A DNA stretch of 22,621 nucleotides from Azoarcus sp. (GTDB lineage: Bacteria; Pseudomonadota; Gammaproteobacteria; Burkholderiales; Rhodocyclaceae): the NCBI GenBank assembly GCA_031282905.1, contig JAITCV010000168.1, forward strand, positions 1 through 22,621, written 5' to 3'. The first letter of the stretch is position 1; each line of letters begins with the position of its first letter. The notes under the pieces are model-generated. The model saw only the letters and a list, made by a program, of their open reading frames with translations, was not told the origin of the DNA and searched no databases. The position numbers were made by a program, and so were the translations under genes. This document shows, piece after piece, positions 6,460 through 15,115 of this stretch.

Positions 6460-8067
6460 ATGAGCACATACGCATCCGAAAGTACCGGCAAGCGGTTCGC
6501 TTCCGGAGACCATGAAATCAATTACCAGGCCGACGTGCTGGTGATCGGCGGTAGTCTGGCCGGGGTCTGGGCCGCGTTGGCGGCGGCGCGCGCGGGGGCG
6601 CGGGTCGTGCTGGCGGAGAAAGGCTGGGTGGGTACCGCCGGTGTGGTCGCCGCCGCCAGCGTGGGCGGTTATTACGCCCTGCCGGACGATCCGGCACAGC
6701 GCGAGGGGGTGATCTCGGTGCGCCACCAGGAAGCGCGCGGGCTGGACGATCCTGCTTATCTTGGCCGGGTATATGACCAGAGCTATCGCTGTTTCACCGC
6801 GTTGCGCGAGGCAGGCTTTGCCAGCGCCCGCCTGGGCTCGTTCCCGGGACCGGACAGCATGGCCTTCCTGCGCCGTCAGGCGCTGACGGCGGGGGTGAGG
6901 ATATTGGATCACAGCCCGGCGCTGGAGTTGTTGGCGACCGACGATGGCGTGATCGCCGGTGCGGCCGGTATCCAACGTAAAAGCGGCGAAGTCTGGCGGG
7001 TGCGCGCGGGCGCGGTGGTGCTGGCCACGGGCGGCAATGCTTTTCTCTCCGGCGCGCAAGGTACCAATGGCCTGACCGGCGACGGTTATCTGATGGCGGC
7101 CGAGGCAGGCGCGGCTCTGCAGGGCATGGAGTTTTCCGGGCATTACGGGCTGACTCCGGCGGGAGGAAGCTGCACCAAGGGCGGCATGTATTTCCAAGGG
7201 CATATTTTCGATGACGCTGGCGAGCGTCTGGACCCGCTGCCATCCTGGTTCGCCGTGCCCAACGTCGCCCGCGCGCTGCTCGCTGGCGGCCAAGCCTGGG
7301 TGGTGCTGGACAAGGCCGAGCCCGGGCAGCACGAAACGCATCGCCGTCAGAGTCCCAATTTCTATCAGTATTTCAGCCGCCGCGGACTGGATCCTTTTCG
7401 TGAACGCTGGCCCGTGACGCTCACTTATGAGGGCACGGTGCGCGCCGCCGGTGGTCTGGCGGTCGACGACGGTTGCGCCACCGGCGTGGCGGGGCTTTAT
7501 GCCGCAGGCGATGTCACCGACCGCAGCCGCCTGACCGGTGCTTTTCTCAGCGGAGCCGGTCCGGCGGTGGCCTGGTGTGTTGCTTCCGGCGAATGGGCGG
7601 GGCAGGGCGCGGCGGCTTTCGCCCGCGATCTGGGGACGAGCGCGCATGCCCGCAAGATACATGGCGCGGGCGCTTGCGGGCTGCGTCCCACGGGCGGGGC
7701 GCGCGCGGATTTCGATGGCCGCGAGGCCATTACTCGCGTGCAGGCGGAAATCCTGCCGCTGGAGAAAAACTTTTTCCGCGATGGAACCGTCATGACCGCC
7801 GCGCTGGAACGGCTGGATGCATTGTGGACGGCCGCGCGCGAGGGACTGGCCGCCGAGGATGCGCGCGCGTTGCTGAAAGCGAGGGAAGCCGCAGCGCTGA
7901 CGGCCTCGGCGCGCTGGATCTACCGTTCCGCGCTCGCCCGTACCGAGAGCCGTGGTCTGCACCGGCGCACGGACCATCCGCAGGAAGACCCCGCGCAGAC
8001 CCATCACCTCGCGCTCGAGGGCGTAGACCGGATTCGCGTCACCCCGCGCGCGGCGGCGCTGGCCTGA
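6460..8067 (+). CDS. FAD-binding fumarate reductase/AprA-like flavoprotein
   Basis: The 535-aa product belongs to the FAD_binding_2 superfamily (fumarate reductase, succinate dehydrogenase, L-aspartate oxidase, AprA, ketosteroid dehydrogenase). An N-terminal Rossmann motif ADVLVIGGSLAG (residues 24-35) leads to Glu53, typical for binding the FAD ribose. Further FAD-contact stretches are VVLATGGNAF and GLYAAGDV. The C-terminus has ALARTESRGLHRRTDHP, the ESRGxHxRxDxP signature of the soluble FrdA/SdhA/AprA branch. No signal peptide is seen, so it should act in the cytoplasm. The ATG at 6460 has GAGG seven bases upstream. With the preceding two-cluster ferredoxin it forms a flavin/Fe-S pair, but no membrane anchor follows, and TonB and ABC genes come next. 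Its substrate is probably what the transporters import; the direction (oxidation or reduction) cannot be told. Confidence 0.87.
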   Translation: MSTYASESTGKRFASGDHEINYQADVLVIGGSLAGVWAALAAARAGARVVLAEKGWVGTAGVVAAASVGGYYALPDDPAQREGVISVRHQEARGLDDPAYLGRVYDQSYRCFTALREAGFASARLGSFPGPDSMAFLRRQALTAGVRILDHSPALELLATDDGVIAGAAGIQRKSGEVWRVRAGAVVLATGGNAFLSGAQGTNGLTGDGYLMAAEAGAALQGMEFSGHYGLTPAGGSCTKGGMYFQGHIFDDAGERLDPLPSWFAVPNVARALLAGGQAWVVLDKAEPGQHETHRRQSPNFYQYFSRRGLDPFRERWPVTLTYEGTVRAAGGLAVDDGCATGVAGLYAAGDVTDRSRLTGAFLSGAGPAVAWCVASGEWAGQGAAAFARDLGTSAHARKIHGAGACGLRPTGGARADFDGREAITRVQAEILPLEKNFFRDGTVMTAALERLDALWTAAREGLAAEDARALLKAREAAALTASARWIYRSALARTESRGLHRRTDHPQEDPAQTHHLALEGVDRIRVTPRAAALA

Positions 8068-8141
8068 TCTGTTTCGCGCAGCATGGTTGCGGGCGCAGCA
8101 AATATTGCTGCACACCGCGCACTGCAACGATCCAAGTCTTT

Positions 8142-8234
8142 GAAATGTAATAGATTATTTCTGGCGTGCTTTTTGCTGAGCTTCCCTGTCTTTCTGTTTC
8201 CAGCCGCAGGAAACAGGAGCGCGATCAGGAAACA
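8142..8234 (+). promoter_or_regulatory. AT-rich promoter-like block and hairpin leader before second TonB receptor
   Basis: An AT-rich island at 8140-8161 (bounded by GAAAT and ATTTC, with TGTAAT at 8146-8151 as a possible -10) lies in a GC-rich gap, so a promoter is plausible. The outer five bases on each side are symmetric, but the match to a Fur box is poor. Downstream, CTGTTTCC (8194-8201) and GGAAACAG (8209-8216) form a perfect 8-bp stem with a 7-base loop. CAGGAAACA occurs twice (8207-8215, 8226-8234). These would lie in the mRNA leader. Confidence 0.35.
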
Positions 8235-8251
8235 TCAGGGAACCAACCAGG

Positions 8252-8287
8252 CAAAGGATGTCATGCAAACAAAGGATGTCATGCAAA
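8252..8287 (+). repeat. 18-bp perfect tandem duplication of an RBS plus start codon
   Basis: The unit CAAAGGATGTCATGCAAA occurs at 8252-8269 and again at 8270-8287 with no mismatch and no gap. Each copy carries an AAAGGA ribosome-binding sequence four bases before an ATG. Because 18 is a multiple of three, the two ATGs (8263 and 8281) are in the same frame, so the receptor gene has two equivalent translation starts and the longer form simply carries six extra residues. Confidence 0.95.
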
Positions 8288-10752
8288 AATTCATGCGGAC
8301 CGCGATCGCGGTCTCTTGCAACGCTCTGTTCTGCGTCGCGCACGCGCAGCAAGGAACCGAGGCTGGCGCGGAGTCGGTCGAGCTCGATGCGGTGGTGATA
8401 CTCGGCTCGTCGCGCCAGGATCAGACCGCGTTGAAAAGCTCGGCGCCAGTGGAAGTGATCGGCGCCCGCGAACTGGAAGAAACCGGTGCGGTCACGCTGA
8501 ACCAGGCGCTCACCAAACTGCATCCTTCGTTCAATTTTTCCCAAGGGCAAAACGCGGTCAAGGGGCAGGCGACCCGCGCGGCCTCGTTGCGCGGCGTCAG
8601 CCCCGCCTACACGCTGGTACTGGTCAACGGCAAGCGCCGCCATACGCAATCCTTGTTGCAGGGCACCGATCCCTGGCCGTCGAACAACGTGGTGGACATC
8701 AATACCCTGCCGATCAGCGCCATTGCCCGCGTCGAGGTGCTGCGCGACGGGGCCGCCGCCCAGTACGGTTCCGACGCCATTGCCGGCGTGATCAACATCG
8801 TGCTCAACGACGCCGCGGAAGGCGGCGCGGCGAACGTGCGTTATGGCGGCTACACCGACGGCGGCGGCGAAACCCAGGCGATCAATGGCTGGAAAGGCTT
8901 CCAACTCGGCGACGGTGCCGGTTTCATCAACGTCGGCTTCGATTACCTCAAGAGCGCGCAGGTCGACCGCGCCGAGGCGGACTGGCGTCAGCTTTTTCCC
9001 GATGGCGATGCGCGCAACGAGACCTATCCCAAGGATTACGGCCATTGGGGGCAGGCTTCACGGGAGAATTTCAGTTTCCTGGTCAATTCCGAATTGACGG
9101 CGGGGCCGGGCGCCGCCTATGCCTGGATCAATTACGCCGACAAGCGCACCGGCAATTATGTGAATCCGGAACGCCTGGTGATCGGCACCGGCTTGCCCGG
9201 CGACGCCATTCGCGGAAATACCTCGAACAATCTGGACATCTATCCCAATGGTTACCAGCCGCGCCGCACTTATTACTCCACCGATTGGGCCGGCGTGCTC
9301 GGCTACCGTTTCGGCGAGGAAAAAACCGGCAAACTGGATTTCAGTGTGAGCTGGGGCGAAAACATCACCTGGATCAAAGGCTTCAGCACCACCAATCCAA
9401 GCTGGGGCGCGGACAGCCCGACCTCTTTCGATCTGGGCGGCTGGCGTTCCAGCCAGACCAGCGTGTCCGCCGACTATGTTCGCAGCATCAGCCCTGCCTG
9501 GGCGTCCGCGCCCATCCTGTTGTCGACGGGGCTGCTTGCCCGGCGTGAAAGTTGGGGCGTTCATTCCTTTGGCGACGAAGCTTCGTATACCAATGGCGGC
9601 CTGTCCAATTCCACCAACGGTATTCCGGTGACCGCCGCCAGTTCCGCCGGTTTGATGCCGATCGATGGCGGCACGGTGAAACGTGACGTCAAGGGGGTTT
9701 ATTTTGGCTTTGAAACCGATCTCAGCGATCAATTCCAGATCGGCGTCACCGGCCGTTACGAGGATTATTCCGATTTCGGCGATACGATCAATGGCAAGGT
9801 TTCCGGCCGTTACGAGCTCAACAAGGCGCTTGCTTTTCGCGGCACGCTCAGTACTGGCTTTCATGCGCCCAGCCTGGGCCAGATCGGTACCCAGAGTACC
9901 GCTTTCACCAGCAATTGGACAAATACCGGCCTGGGGCTGGCCGAACCGGGCCGGACACGCCAGTTTCGCCCAAATGATCCACAAGCGGCGGTATTCGGCG
10001 CCAAAGCGCTGGACCCGGAAAAGTCGGACAGCTTTTCCCTCGGTTTCGTGCTGACGCCGGACGCCACCACGTCACTGACGGTGGATGCCTATTACCTGAA
10101 GATCAAGGATCAGGTCATCATCACCGACGCCCTGCGCGGCGCCAATGTCACCAGCGCCTTCAACGATATCGGCTTGCCCGGTTATACCCAGGCAAGCTAT
10201 TACTTCAACGGTTGGGATACCACCACCAAGGGCATCGATTTCGTCGGCCGCAAGAAATTGCGTTTCGAGGGCGCGGGCACGCTGGATCTCAGTCTTGGCC
10301 TGAGTTTTCTCAGAACCAAGGCGAGCAAGGTAAAGAATACGGTCACGGTCAATGGCGGCGAGGTGTCCATCGTCAACGATTACCGCGTGCGCGACATCGA
10401 AGAAGGCGTTCCCAAGAACAAGCTGGTGCTCGGCGGTCGTTACACGATTGGCAATTGGGCGGTGGATGCCACGGTGACGCGCTACGGCGAATATACCTAC
10501 AACGCCGCCGCTGGCGCGGCAAACGGCAATCACGACCAGACCTTTTCGCCGGAATGGTATGTGGATGTGAATCTGGCCTATCGCGTGAACAACAATGTGC
10601 GGCTGGAAGTGGGCGCGCAAAACCTGTTCAACCGTTACCCGGACAAGTACGACACCACCAATCGCGCCAGCGGCATCAATCCCTATTCCTTCATCGCCCC
10701 CAATGGCGCCTCCGGGCGCTTCGTCTATGCCGGTGTCAATCTGATCTTCTGA
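8281..10752 (+). CDS. TonB-dependent outer-membrane receptor
   Basis: The 823-aa product is a TonB-gated outer-membrane importer. From the ATG at 8281 the first 22 residues form a normal signal peptide (MRTAIAVSCNALFCVAHA, cleavage after AHA). The equivalent in-frame ATG at 8263 would add six residues. A TonB-box-like VELDAVVI at 33-40 is identical to that of the receptor at 712-3513. The plug has SLRGVSPAYTLVLVNGKRRH and RVEVLRDGAAAQYGSDAIAGVINIVL, typical of large receptors common in Xanthomonas and Caulobacter relatives. The barrel ends in LIF, with the terminal Phe used by the outer-membrane assembly machinery. It lies between the flavoprotein and the ABC permease in one direction, so it should deliver the ligand to the binding protein and ABC transporter downstream. 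Ligand unknown. Confidence 0.92.
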   Translation: MQKFMRTAIAVSCNALFCVAHAQQGTEAGAESVELDAVVILGSSRQDQTALKSSAPVEVIGARELEETGAVTLNQALTKLHPSFNFSQGQNAVKGQATRAASLRGVSPAYTLVLVNGKRRHTQSLLQGTDPWPSNNVVDINTLPISAIARVEVLRDGAAAQYGSDAIAGVINIVLNDAAEGGAANVRYGGYTDGGGETQAINGWKGFQLGDGAGFINVGFDYLKSAQVDRAEADWRQLFPDGDARNETYPKDYGHWGQASRENFSFLVNSELTAGPGAAYAWINYADKRTGNYVNPERLVIGTGLPGDAIRGNTSNNLDIYPNGYQPRRTYYSTDWAGVLGYRFGEEKTGKLDFSVSWGENITWIKGFSTTNPSWGADSPTSFDLGGWRSSQTSVSADYVRSISPAWASAPILLSTGLLARRESWGVHSFGDEASYTNGGLSNSTNGIPVTAASSAGLMPIDGGTVKRDVKGVYFGFETDLSDQFQIGVTGRYEDYSDFGDTINGKVSGRYELNKALAFRGTLSTGFHAPSLGQIGTQSTAFTSNWTNTGLGLAEPGRTRQFRPNDPQAAVFGAKALDPEKSDSFSLGFVLTPDATTSLTVDAYYLKIKDQVIITDALRGANVTSAFNDIGLPGYTQASYYFNGWDTTTKGIDFVGRKKLRFEGAGTLDLSLGLSFLRTKASKVKNTVTVNGGEVSIVNDYRVRDIEEGVPKNKLVLGGRYTIGNWAVDATVTRYGEYTYNAAAGAANGNHDQTFSPEWYVDVNLAYRVNNNVRLEVGAQNLFNRYPDKYDTTNRASGINPYSFIAPNGASGRFVYAGVNLIF

Positions 10753-10799
10753 CCCGGCATTCCGGGCGAACGCCGTCGGCGCCGTCCAAGGCTCATTTC

Positions 10800-12620
10800 A
10801 TGTCCAACGCATTGGTCGCCAATATGTCGCTCCATCGCGGCGCGGGGTTTTCCCCGCGCCGGTTTGCGCGCCTGCCCTTGTATGCGGCGCTGTTCTTCGT
10901 CCTGGTCTGGCCGGTGATCATGCTGATCGCGGGCTCTTTCCGCTCGGCGGCGCCCGGCTTCGACGGCGAATGGACGCTGGCTGCCTGGGGCAGCACGTTC
11001 GATAGTCCCGGCACCGGGCAGGCGATGTCCAATTCCCTGTTCCTGTCCCTGGTCACCACCCTGCTTTCCACGCTGATCGCCGCGGGACTGGCCTTTCTCT
11101 CCGAACGAACCGACATGCCCTTGCGGCGCGCGATCACGCCTTGTCTCATGCTGATGTTCGCCACCCCGGCGCTGTTCTATGCCCTGGGCTACGCGCTGCT
11201 CGGCAACGCCTATACCGGTTCGGCCAACAGCCTGCTGCGGACCTTGTTCGGCGTCGCCGCCGCGCGCCTGGACGTGGAAACCTGGACCGGCCTGATCACC
11301 GTGATGGTGCTGAAGAAAGCGTCCATCATCTATCTCTTCCTGATCGGCCCCTTTCGCGCCCTGGATTCCAGCCACAATGACGCCTCGCTGGTGTCCGGCG
11401 TGGGCCAGTTCGGCTCTTTTTTCCGCATCGATCTGCCGACGCTGACGCCGGCGCTTACCGGCGCGATCTTGCTGGGCATCGTCGCGGGTTTGCAGGCTTT
11501 CGACATGGTGCTCATCCTGGGCTGGCCGCAGGACATCGATGTCATCGCCACCCGCATCATGAGTTTCATCAACGGCTCGGCGCCGCCGGATTACGCCCGC
11601 GCCAGCGTGCTTTCCATCGTCTTGCTGGCGGTGGTGGCGATACTGTGCATCGTGCAATCGCGTCTGCTCGGCAAGCGCAGCTTCGTGACCGTCGCGGGCA
11701 AGAGAAACAGTCAGCGTCGCGTCCGCCTGGGGCGCGCGCGCTGGCCGCTGGCGGCGGCGGTCGCGTTCTATCTGCTGTTGGCGGTCATCCTGCCGATAGG
11801 TTCGGTCGTGTTTTCTTCCTTCCAGCCGTTTCCCGGCATCTACGAAGGTTTCTCCCTTCGCCATTACCGGAGCATCTTTGCCCTGCCGCGGATGACCGAT
11901 GCCATTCGCGTTACTTTCAGCATCGCCCTGATCGCCGGTTTCGCCGCGATGCTGTTCGCGGTGGCGGTCGCCCAACTTGGGCGCGCACTGCCGCCACGAC
12001 GGGCGGCGGCCTTGCGTTTCGTCAGCCTGATTCCGCTTGCCATGCCGGGCGTGGTCACCGCCCTCGCCATTTCCTGGGCGGTCGTCAGCATGCCGGGACT
12101 GAAACAACTCTACGGCACCTTCTGGCTGGTCACCCTGGCGCTGGTGGTCGTGGTCGTCCCTTTTGCCATCCAGGTCGCCAATGCCGCCACCGCGCAGATA
12201 TCTCCCGAATTACAGGAAGCGGCGCGCATCGCGGGCGCTTCGGCTCCCCAGGCCACGATGGATGTGGTGCTGCGCTTGATCGCGCCCAGTTTCCTTTCCG
12301 GCTGGTTCATGGCCGCGATCATCGTCTCCGGCAATCTGGAAGTGCCCTTGCTGCTCAAGGCCCCCGGGTTGAATCCGATCGCCACCGTGGTGTACAGCCT
12401 GTATTCCTCTGGCGACTTTTCCGCCGCGTCGGCCTTGCTGGTGATCTTGCTGCTGGTCAAGGCGGCGATCTGGGGCACGGCCCTGGCTGGCTATCGTCTG
12501 TGGCGCGCGTGGCGGCAATACCGCCGCCAGCGGCTGTTGAGCGAAATCGCCATTTGGCGCGAAGAAGCGTCCGCCCCCGTTTCCCGCGCGGTCACGGCCA
12601 CGGCCACGATTGCCGGTTGA
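10800..12620 (+). CDS. ABC transporter permease, fused two-domain FbpB/ThiP type
   Basis: The 606-aa product has two tandem permease domains in one chain, as in iron(III) FbpB and thiamine ThiP permeases, so one polypeptide could form the whole membrane channel. I started at the ATG at 10800, with AAGG eight bases upstream; the frame runs further up, but that part overlaps the TonB receptor gene. The first membrane segment is PLYAALFFVLVWPVIMLIAG and about twelve hydrophobic segments follow. The coupling (EAA) loop for the ATPase is clear in the second half (ELQEAARIAGASAPQ) and degenerate in the first (DASLVSGVGQFGSFF). A charged linker (KRNSQRRVRLGRARW) separates the halves. It follows the receptor by 47 bases and precedes the ATPase by 36, so operonic. 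Substrate is suggested as metal-complex or small organic ion only by family. Confidence 0.9.
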   Translation: MSNALVANMSLHRGAGFSPRRFARLPLYAALFFVLVWPVIMLIAGSFRSAAPGFDGEWTLAAWGSTFDSPGTGQAMSNSLFLSLVTTLLSTLIAAGLAFLSERTDMPLRRAITPCLMLMFATPALFYALGYALLGNAYTGSANSLLRTLFGVAAARLDVETWTGLITVMVLKKASIIYLFLIGPFRALDSSHNDASLVSGVGQFGSFFRIDLPTLTPALTGAILLGIVAGLQAFDMVLILGWPQDIDVIATRIMSFINGSAPPDYARASVLSIVLLAVVAILCIVQSRLLGKRSFVTVAGKRNSQRRVRLGRARWPLAAAVAFYLLLAVILPIGSVVFSSFQPFPGIYEGFSLRHYRSIFALPRMTDAIRVTFSIALIAGFAAMLFAVAVAQLGRALPPRRAAALRFVSLIPLAMPGVVTALAISWAVVSMPGLKQLYGTFWLVTLALVVVVVPFAIQVANAATAQISPELQEAARIAGASAPQATMDVVLRLIAPSFLSGWFMAAIIVSGNLEVPLLLKAPGLNPIATVVYSLYSSGDFSAASALLVILLLVKAAIWGTALAGYRLWRAWRQYRRQRLLSEIAIWREEASAPVSRAVTATATIAG

Positions 12621-12656
12621 GTCGATCGCCAGCATGAATGAAACCGGAGCAAACAA

Positions 12657-13856
12657 TTGAGCGACGTCAGCCTGCAAGGTTTGCGCAAGCACTTCACCGA
12701 CGGCAAGGCGGCCGACACACCCGGGCGCGGCGCCATTGATGGACTGGATCTGGAAATACACGATGGCGAGTTCTTCGTCCTGCTCGGCCCCAGCGGCTGC
12801 GGCAAGACGACCACCTTGCGTTGCATTGCCGGTCTGGAAGACCCCACGGCGGGCCGGATCAGCATGGGCGGCAAGCTCGTCGCCGATCCGGCGCGCGGCA
12901 TTTTCGTGCCACCGGACAAGCGCGCCATCGGGATGGTGTTCCAGAGTTATGCGCTATGGCCGCACATGACGGTCTTCGACAACGTCGCCTACCCGCTCAA
13001 GCATCGGCACAAGGGCCTGTCGCGCCATGAACTGGCGCGCGAAGTGGACGAAGCCCTGGCGCTGGTCGGCCTGCGCGGCCTGGAAAGCCGCGGTCCGGCC
13101 GAACTCTCCGGCGGCCAGCAGCAGCGGGTGGCGTTGGCGCGGGCAGTGGTGGCGCGGCCGCGCTTGCTGCTGTTCGACGAACCCTTGTCCAACCTCGATG
13201 CCCAGCTACGTCAGCGCCTGCGCCAGGATTTGCGCCGTGTGCACGAAAAGACCGGACGCACTTCCATCTACGTCACCCACGATCAAGCCGAAGCCCTGAC
13301 GCTGGCCGATCGCGTGGCGGTGATGCGCGCGGGGCGGCTGGAACAATTGGGCGCGCCCACCGAGATATTCCTGTCGCCCGCGACCCGTTTTGTCGCCGAG
13401 TTCGTCGGTTTCGACAACCTGTTGCCCGGCGTCGTGGCCGCAGCGCTGGGCGAAGGCCGCTTCCTGTTTCAGCCCGACGGCTGGCCGCAAACACTGCTTG
13501 GCCGCGCGCCCGCCGCATTGCGTGCCGGTCAGCGCGGCTATCTTGCCGCGCGCAGCGCCAACCTGCGGCTGACGCGCGGCAACATTCCAGGGACAACAAA
13601 CGGGCCAGAGACGGAAAGCGGCACCAACTTCCTGCCCGCCACGATCGGTGCGCTCACCTATCTTGGCGAACGCTTCCAGGCCGATGCGACCGTTCATGGT
13701 CAGCGCCTGCTCGCCAATCTGCCGCTGGCCGCCTGGGATGGTCGCGGCGAACTGCATCACGCGCCGCGATGGGAGCATGCCCATATCGCACTGGCGGCCA
13801 GCGACGCGGTCATCCTGGGGGATGAGGCGGAAAGCGCCGCTCCCGCATGCGCATGA
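12657..13856 (+). CDS. ABC transporter ATP-binding protein, FbpC/PotA-like
   Basis: The 399-aa product is the nucleotide-binding subunit energising the adjacent permease at the inner face of the membrane. Visible motifs: Walker A GPSGCGKTT (44-52), Q-loop VFQSYALWPHM, signature LSGGQQQR (150-157), Walker B LLLFDEP (170-176), D-loop SNLDA, and switch His208 in THDQ. A C-terminal extension of about 140 residues corresponds to the TOBE/regulatory domain of the FbpC/PotA/MalK group. The start is TTG at 12657, with GGAG seven bases upstream; no in-frame ATG fits. An 8-codon frame (12634-12660, MNETGANN) ends on a TGA overlapping this TTG, which might couple translation but lacks its own ribosome-binding site. 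The gene overlaps the next start by 10 bases. Confidence 0.93.
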   Translation: MSDVSLQGLRKHFTDGKAADTPGRGAIDGLDLEIHDGEFFVLLGPSGCGKTTTLRCIAGLEDPTAGRISMGGKLVADPARGIFVPPDKRAIGMVFQSYALWPHMTVFDNVAYPLKHRHKGLSRHELAREVDEALALVGLRGLESRGPAELSGGQQQRVALARAVVARPRLLLFDEPLSNLDAQLRQRLRQDLRRVHEKTGRTSIYVTHDQAEALTLADRVAVMRAGRLEQLGAPTEIFLSPATRFVAEFVGFDNLLPGVVAAALGEGRFLFQPDGWPQTLLGRAPAALRAGQRGYLAARSANLRLTRGNIPGTTNGPETESGTNFLPATIGALTYLGERFQADATVHGQRLLANLPLAAWDGRGELHHAPRWEHAHIALAASDAVILGDEAESAAPACA

Positions 13857-15016
13857 AAGCGGTGCCTATCCTGCCCTCATCTCCCACCGCGCATTGCGTT
13901 GGACGCCGTCATCTGCTGCGCGCCTCGCTCGCTGGCGCGCTGGGCTGGGTGCTGGCGGGCTGCGGCGGCGACGGTAGCGTCGGCAGCTTCCCGGTCGAAG
14001 CGCGGCCCGTGCTGTCCGGCACGCCCGCCGTCCGCGACGAACTGGCCGGTCTCTACGATGAAGCGCGGCGACGCGGCGAGGACACGGTCGTGGTCTACGG
14101 CGCGGCGGTGGATGCCGAATGGGAACCATTGTGGCTCGCCTTCCAGGCCGACTTTCCCGGACTGAAGGTCATCTACATGCATGTCTCGCCAACCCAGGTC
14201 ATGTCGCGCATCGACGCCGAACGCAGTGCCGGCAACCATCAGGGCGACCTGTTGATGCAGCCGGTGAATGTGCAACCGCTCATCGCGCGGCGCGGCTACT
14301 TCGACGCTTTTCGTCCGCTGGCCAGCGCGGAACTGGCGGCGGAGTACCGCGACGAAAGCGACTTTGTCCACTATCCCTTTTCCAAGGTTTTCGGACTCGC
14401 CTACAACACAAATCAAGTGGCGGCGGACGCGCTGCCACGCCATTTCGATGACATATTACAATCGCACTGGCACAAGCGTTTCTCCTACGTCAAGCCGGTC
14501 ACCGCGGTAGGCACGACCGATGTTGCGTTTGCCATATTGCTGCGCGCGGGCGTGATCGACATGGCGCGGCTGGAACAACTGCATCGCACGGGTTTGTTTA
14601 CCGGGCCGGACAGCGGCGTCACCTACGTCAGTCAGGGCCGCCTGGCGCTCAACCTGTGGTCTTACCTTGCCGTGGTGGTGCGCCAGCGCACGCTGGGCGC
14701 GCCGGTGGCGATCCGTTTCATACCCGATTTCTCGGTCAACGTGCCTTTCGGTTTCGGTCTGGTCGGCGGCGCGCCGCATCCCGCCGCCGGGCGTTTGCTC
14801 AAAAGCTGGCTGTTTACGCCACGCGGGCAGGCGGCGCTGGCCAATGAAGCCTACATGTTGGGCACGATGCCCGGCGCTCCGGCGCCACCGTTCTATCCCG
14901 CCCCCGGCCCCGAGCGCGATCGTTTCCATCGCCAGCCCGCGCCGGAGCAATTGCTGAGCGATCTCGATGCGCAACGTGGCGATCTGCGCAAGATTTTTTT
15001 CCGGCCAGCATCATGA
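13847..15016 (+). CDS. ABC-type substrate-binding lipoprotein, Fe(III)/FbpA-like
   Basis: The 389-aa product is the periplasmic binding component expected for the preceding permease and ATPase. The N-terminus has a twin-arginine-like GRRHLLRASLAGALG and lipobox LAGC with Cys39, so it should be an exported, membrane-anchored lipoprotein. The body matches the FbpA/thiamine/polyamine class (TVVVYGAAVDAEWEPLWLAFQADFPGLKVIY, then SKVFGLAYNTNQVA). The Tyr pair that binds iron in FbpA cannot be confirmed by eye. The start is uncertain: ATG at 13847 overlaps the ATPase end by 10 bases, and ATG at 13853 gives a classic ATGA overlap. Neither has a good ribosome-binding site, which fits translational coupling. 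The C-terminus is Pro-rich (APAPPFYPAPGPERD) before a final helix. Confidence 0.87.
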   Translation: MRMKAVPILPSSPTAHCVGRRHLLRASLAGALGWVLAGCGGDGSVGSFPVEARPVLSGTPAVRDELAGLYDEARRRGEDTVVVYGAAVDAEWEPLWLAFQADFPGLKVIYMHVSPTQVMSRIDAERSAGNHQGDLLMQPVNVQPLIARRGYFDAFRPLASAELAAEYRDESDFVHYPFSKVFGLAYNTNQVAADALPRHFDDILQSHWHKRFSYVKPVTAVGTTDVAFAILLRAGVIDMARLEQLHRTGLFTGPDSGVTYVSQGRLALNLWSYLAVVVRQRTLGAPVAIRFIPDFSVNVPFGFGLVGGAPHPAAGRLLKSWLFTPRGQAALANEAYMLGTMPGAPAPPFYPAPGPERDRFHRQPAPEQLLSDLDAQRGDLRKIFFRPAS

Positions 15017-15115
15017 AAAACCGGCGGTCTGCGCTGCAAGAGCGAATCACGGGCGCAAGGTCATTTCCCTCGGACGCCATTCCAAAACCATGAACAGGAT
15101 TCAGGCAGGAACACC

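Noticed and set aside
6445..8127. 560-codon minus-strand frame opposite the flavoprotein
   Set aside because: It is antisense to a gene with clear FAD motifs and itself shows no recognisable domain.
8142..8161. Possible Fur box before the second TonB receptor
   Set aside because: Only the outer five bases are symmetric and the hexamers match the Fur consensus poorly.
8083..8280. Upstream extension of the second TonB receptor
   Set aside because: It has no ribosome-binding site, and the signal peptide starts correctly only from 8281 or 8263.
10725..12107. 460-codon minus-strand frame opposite the ABC permease
   Set aside because: The product is an extreme Arg/Gln/Asp/His-rich sequence, the mirror of membrane-segment codons.
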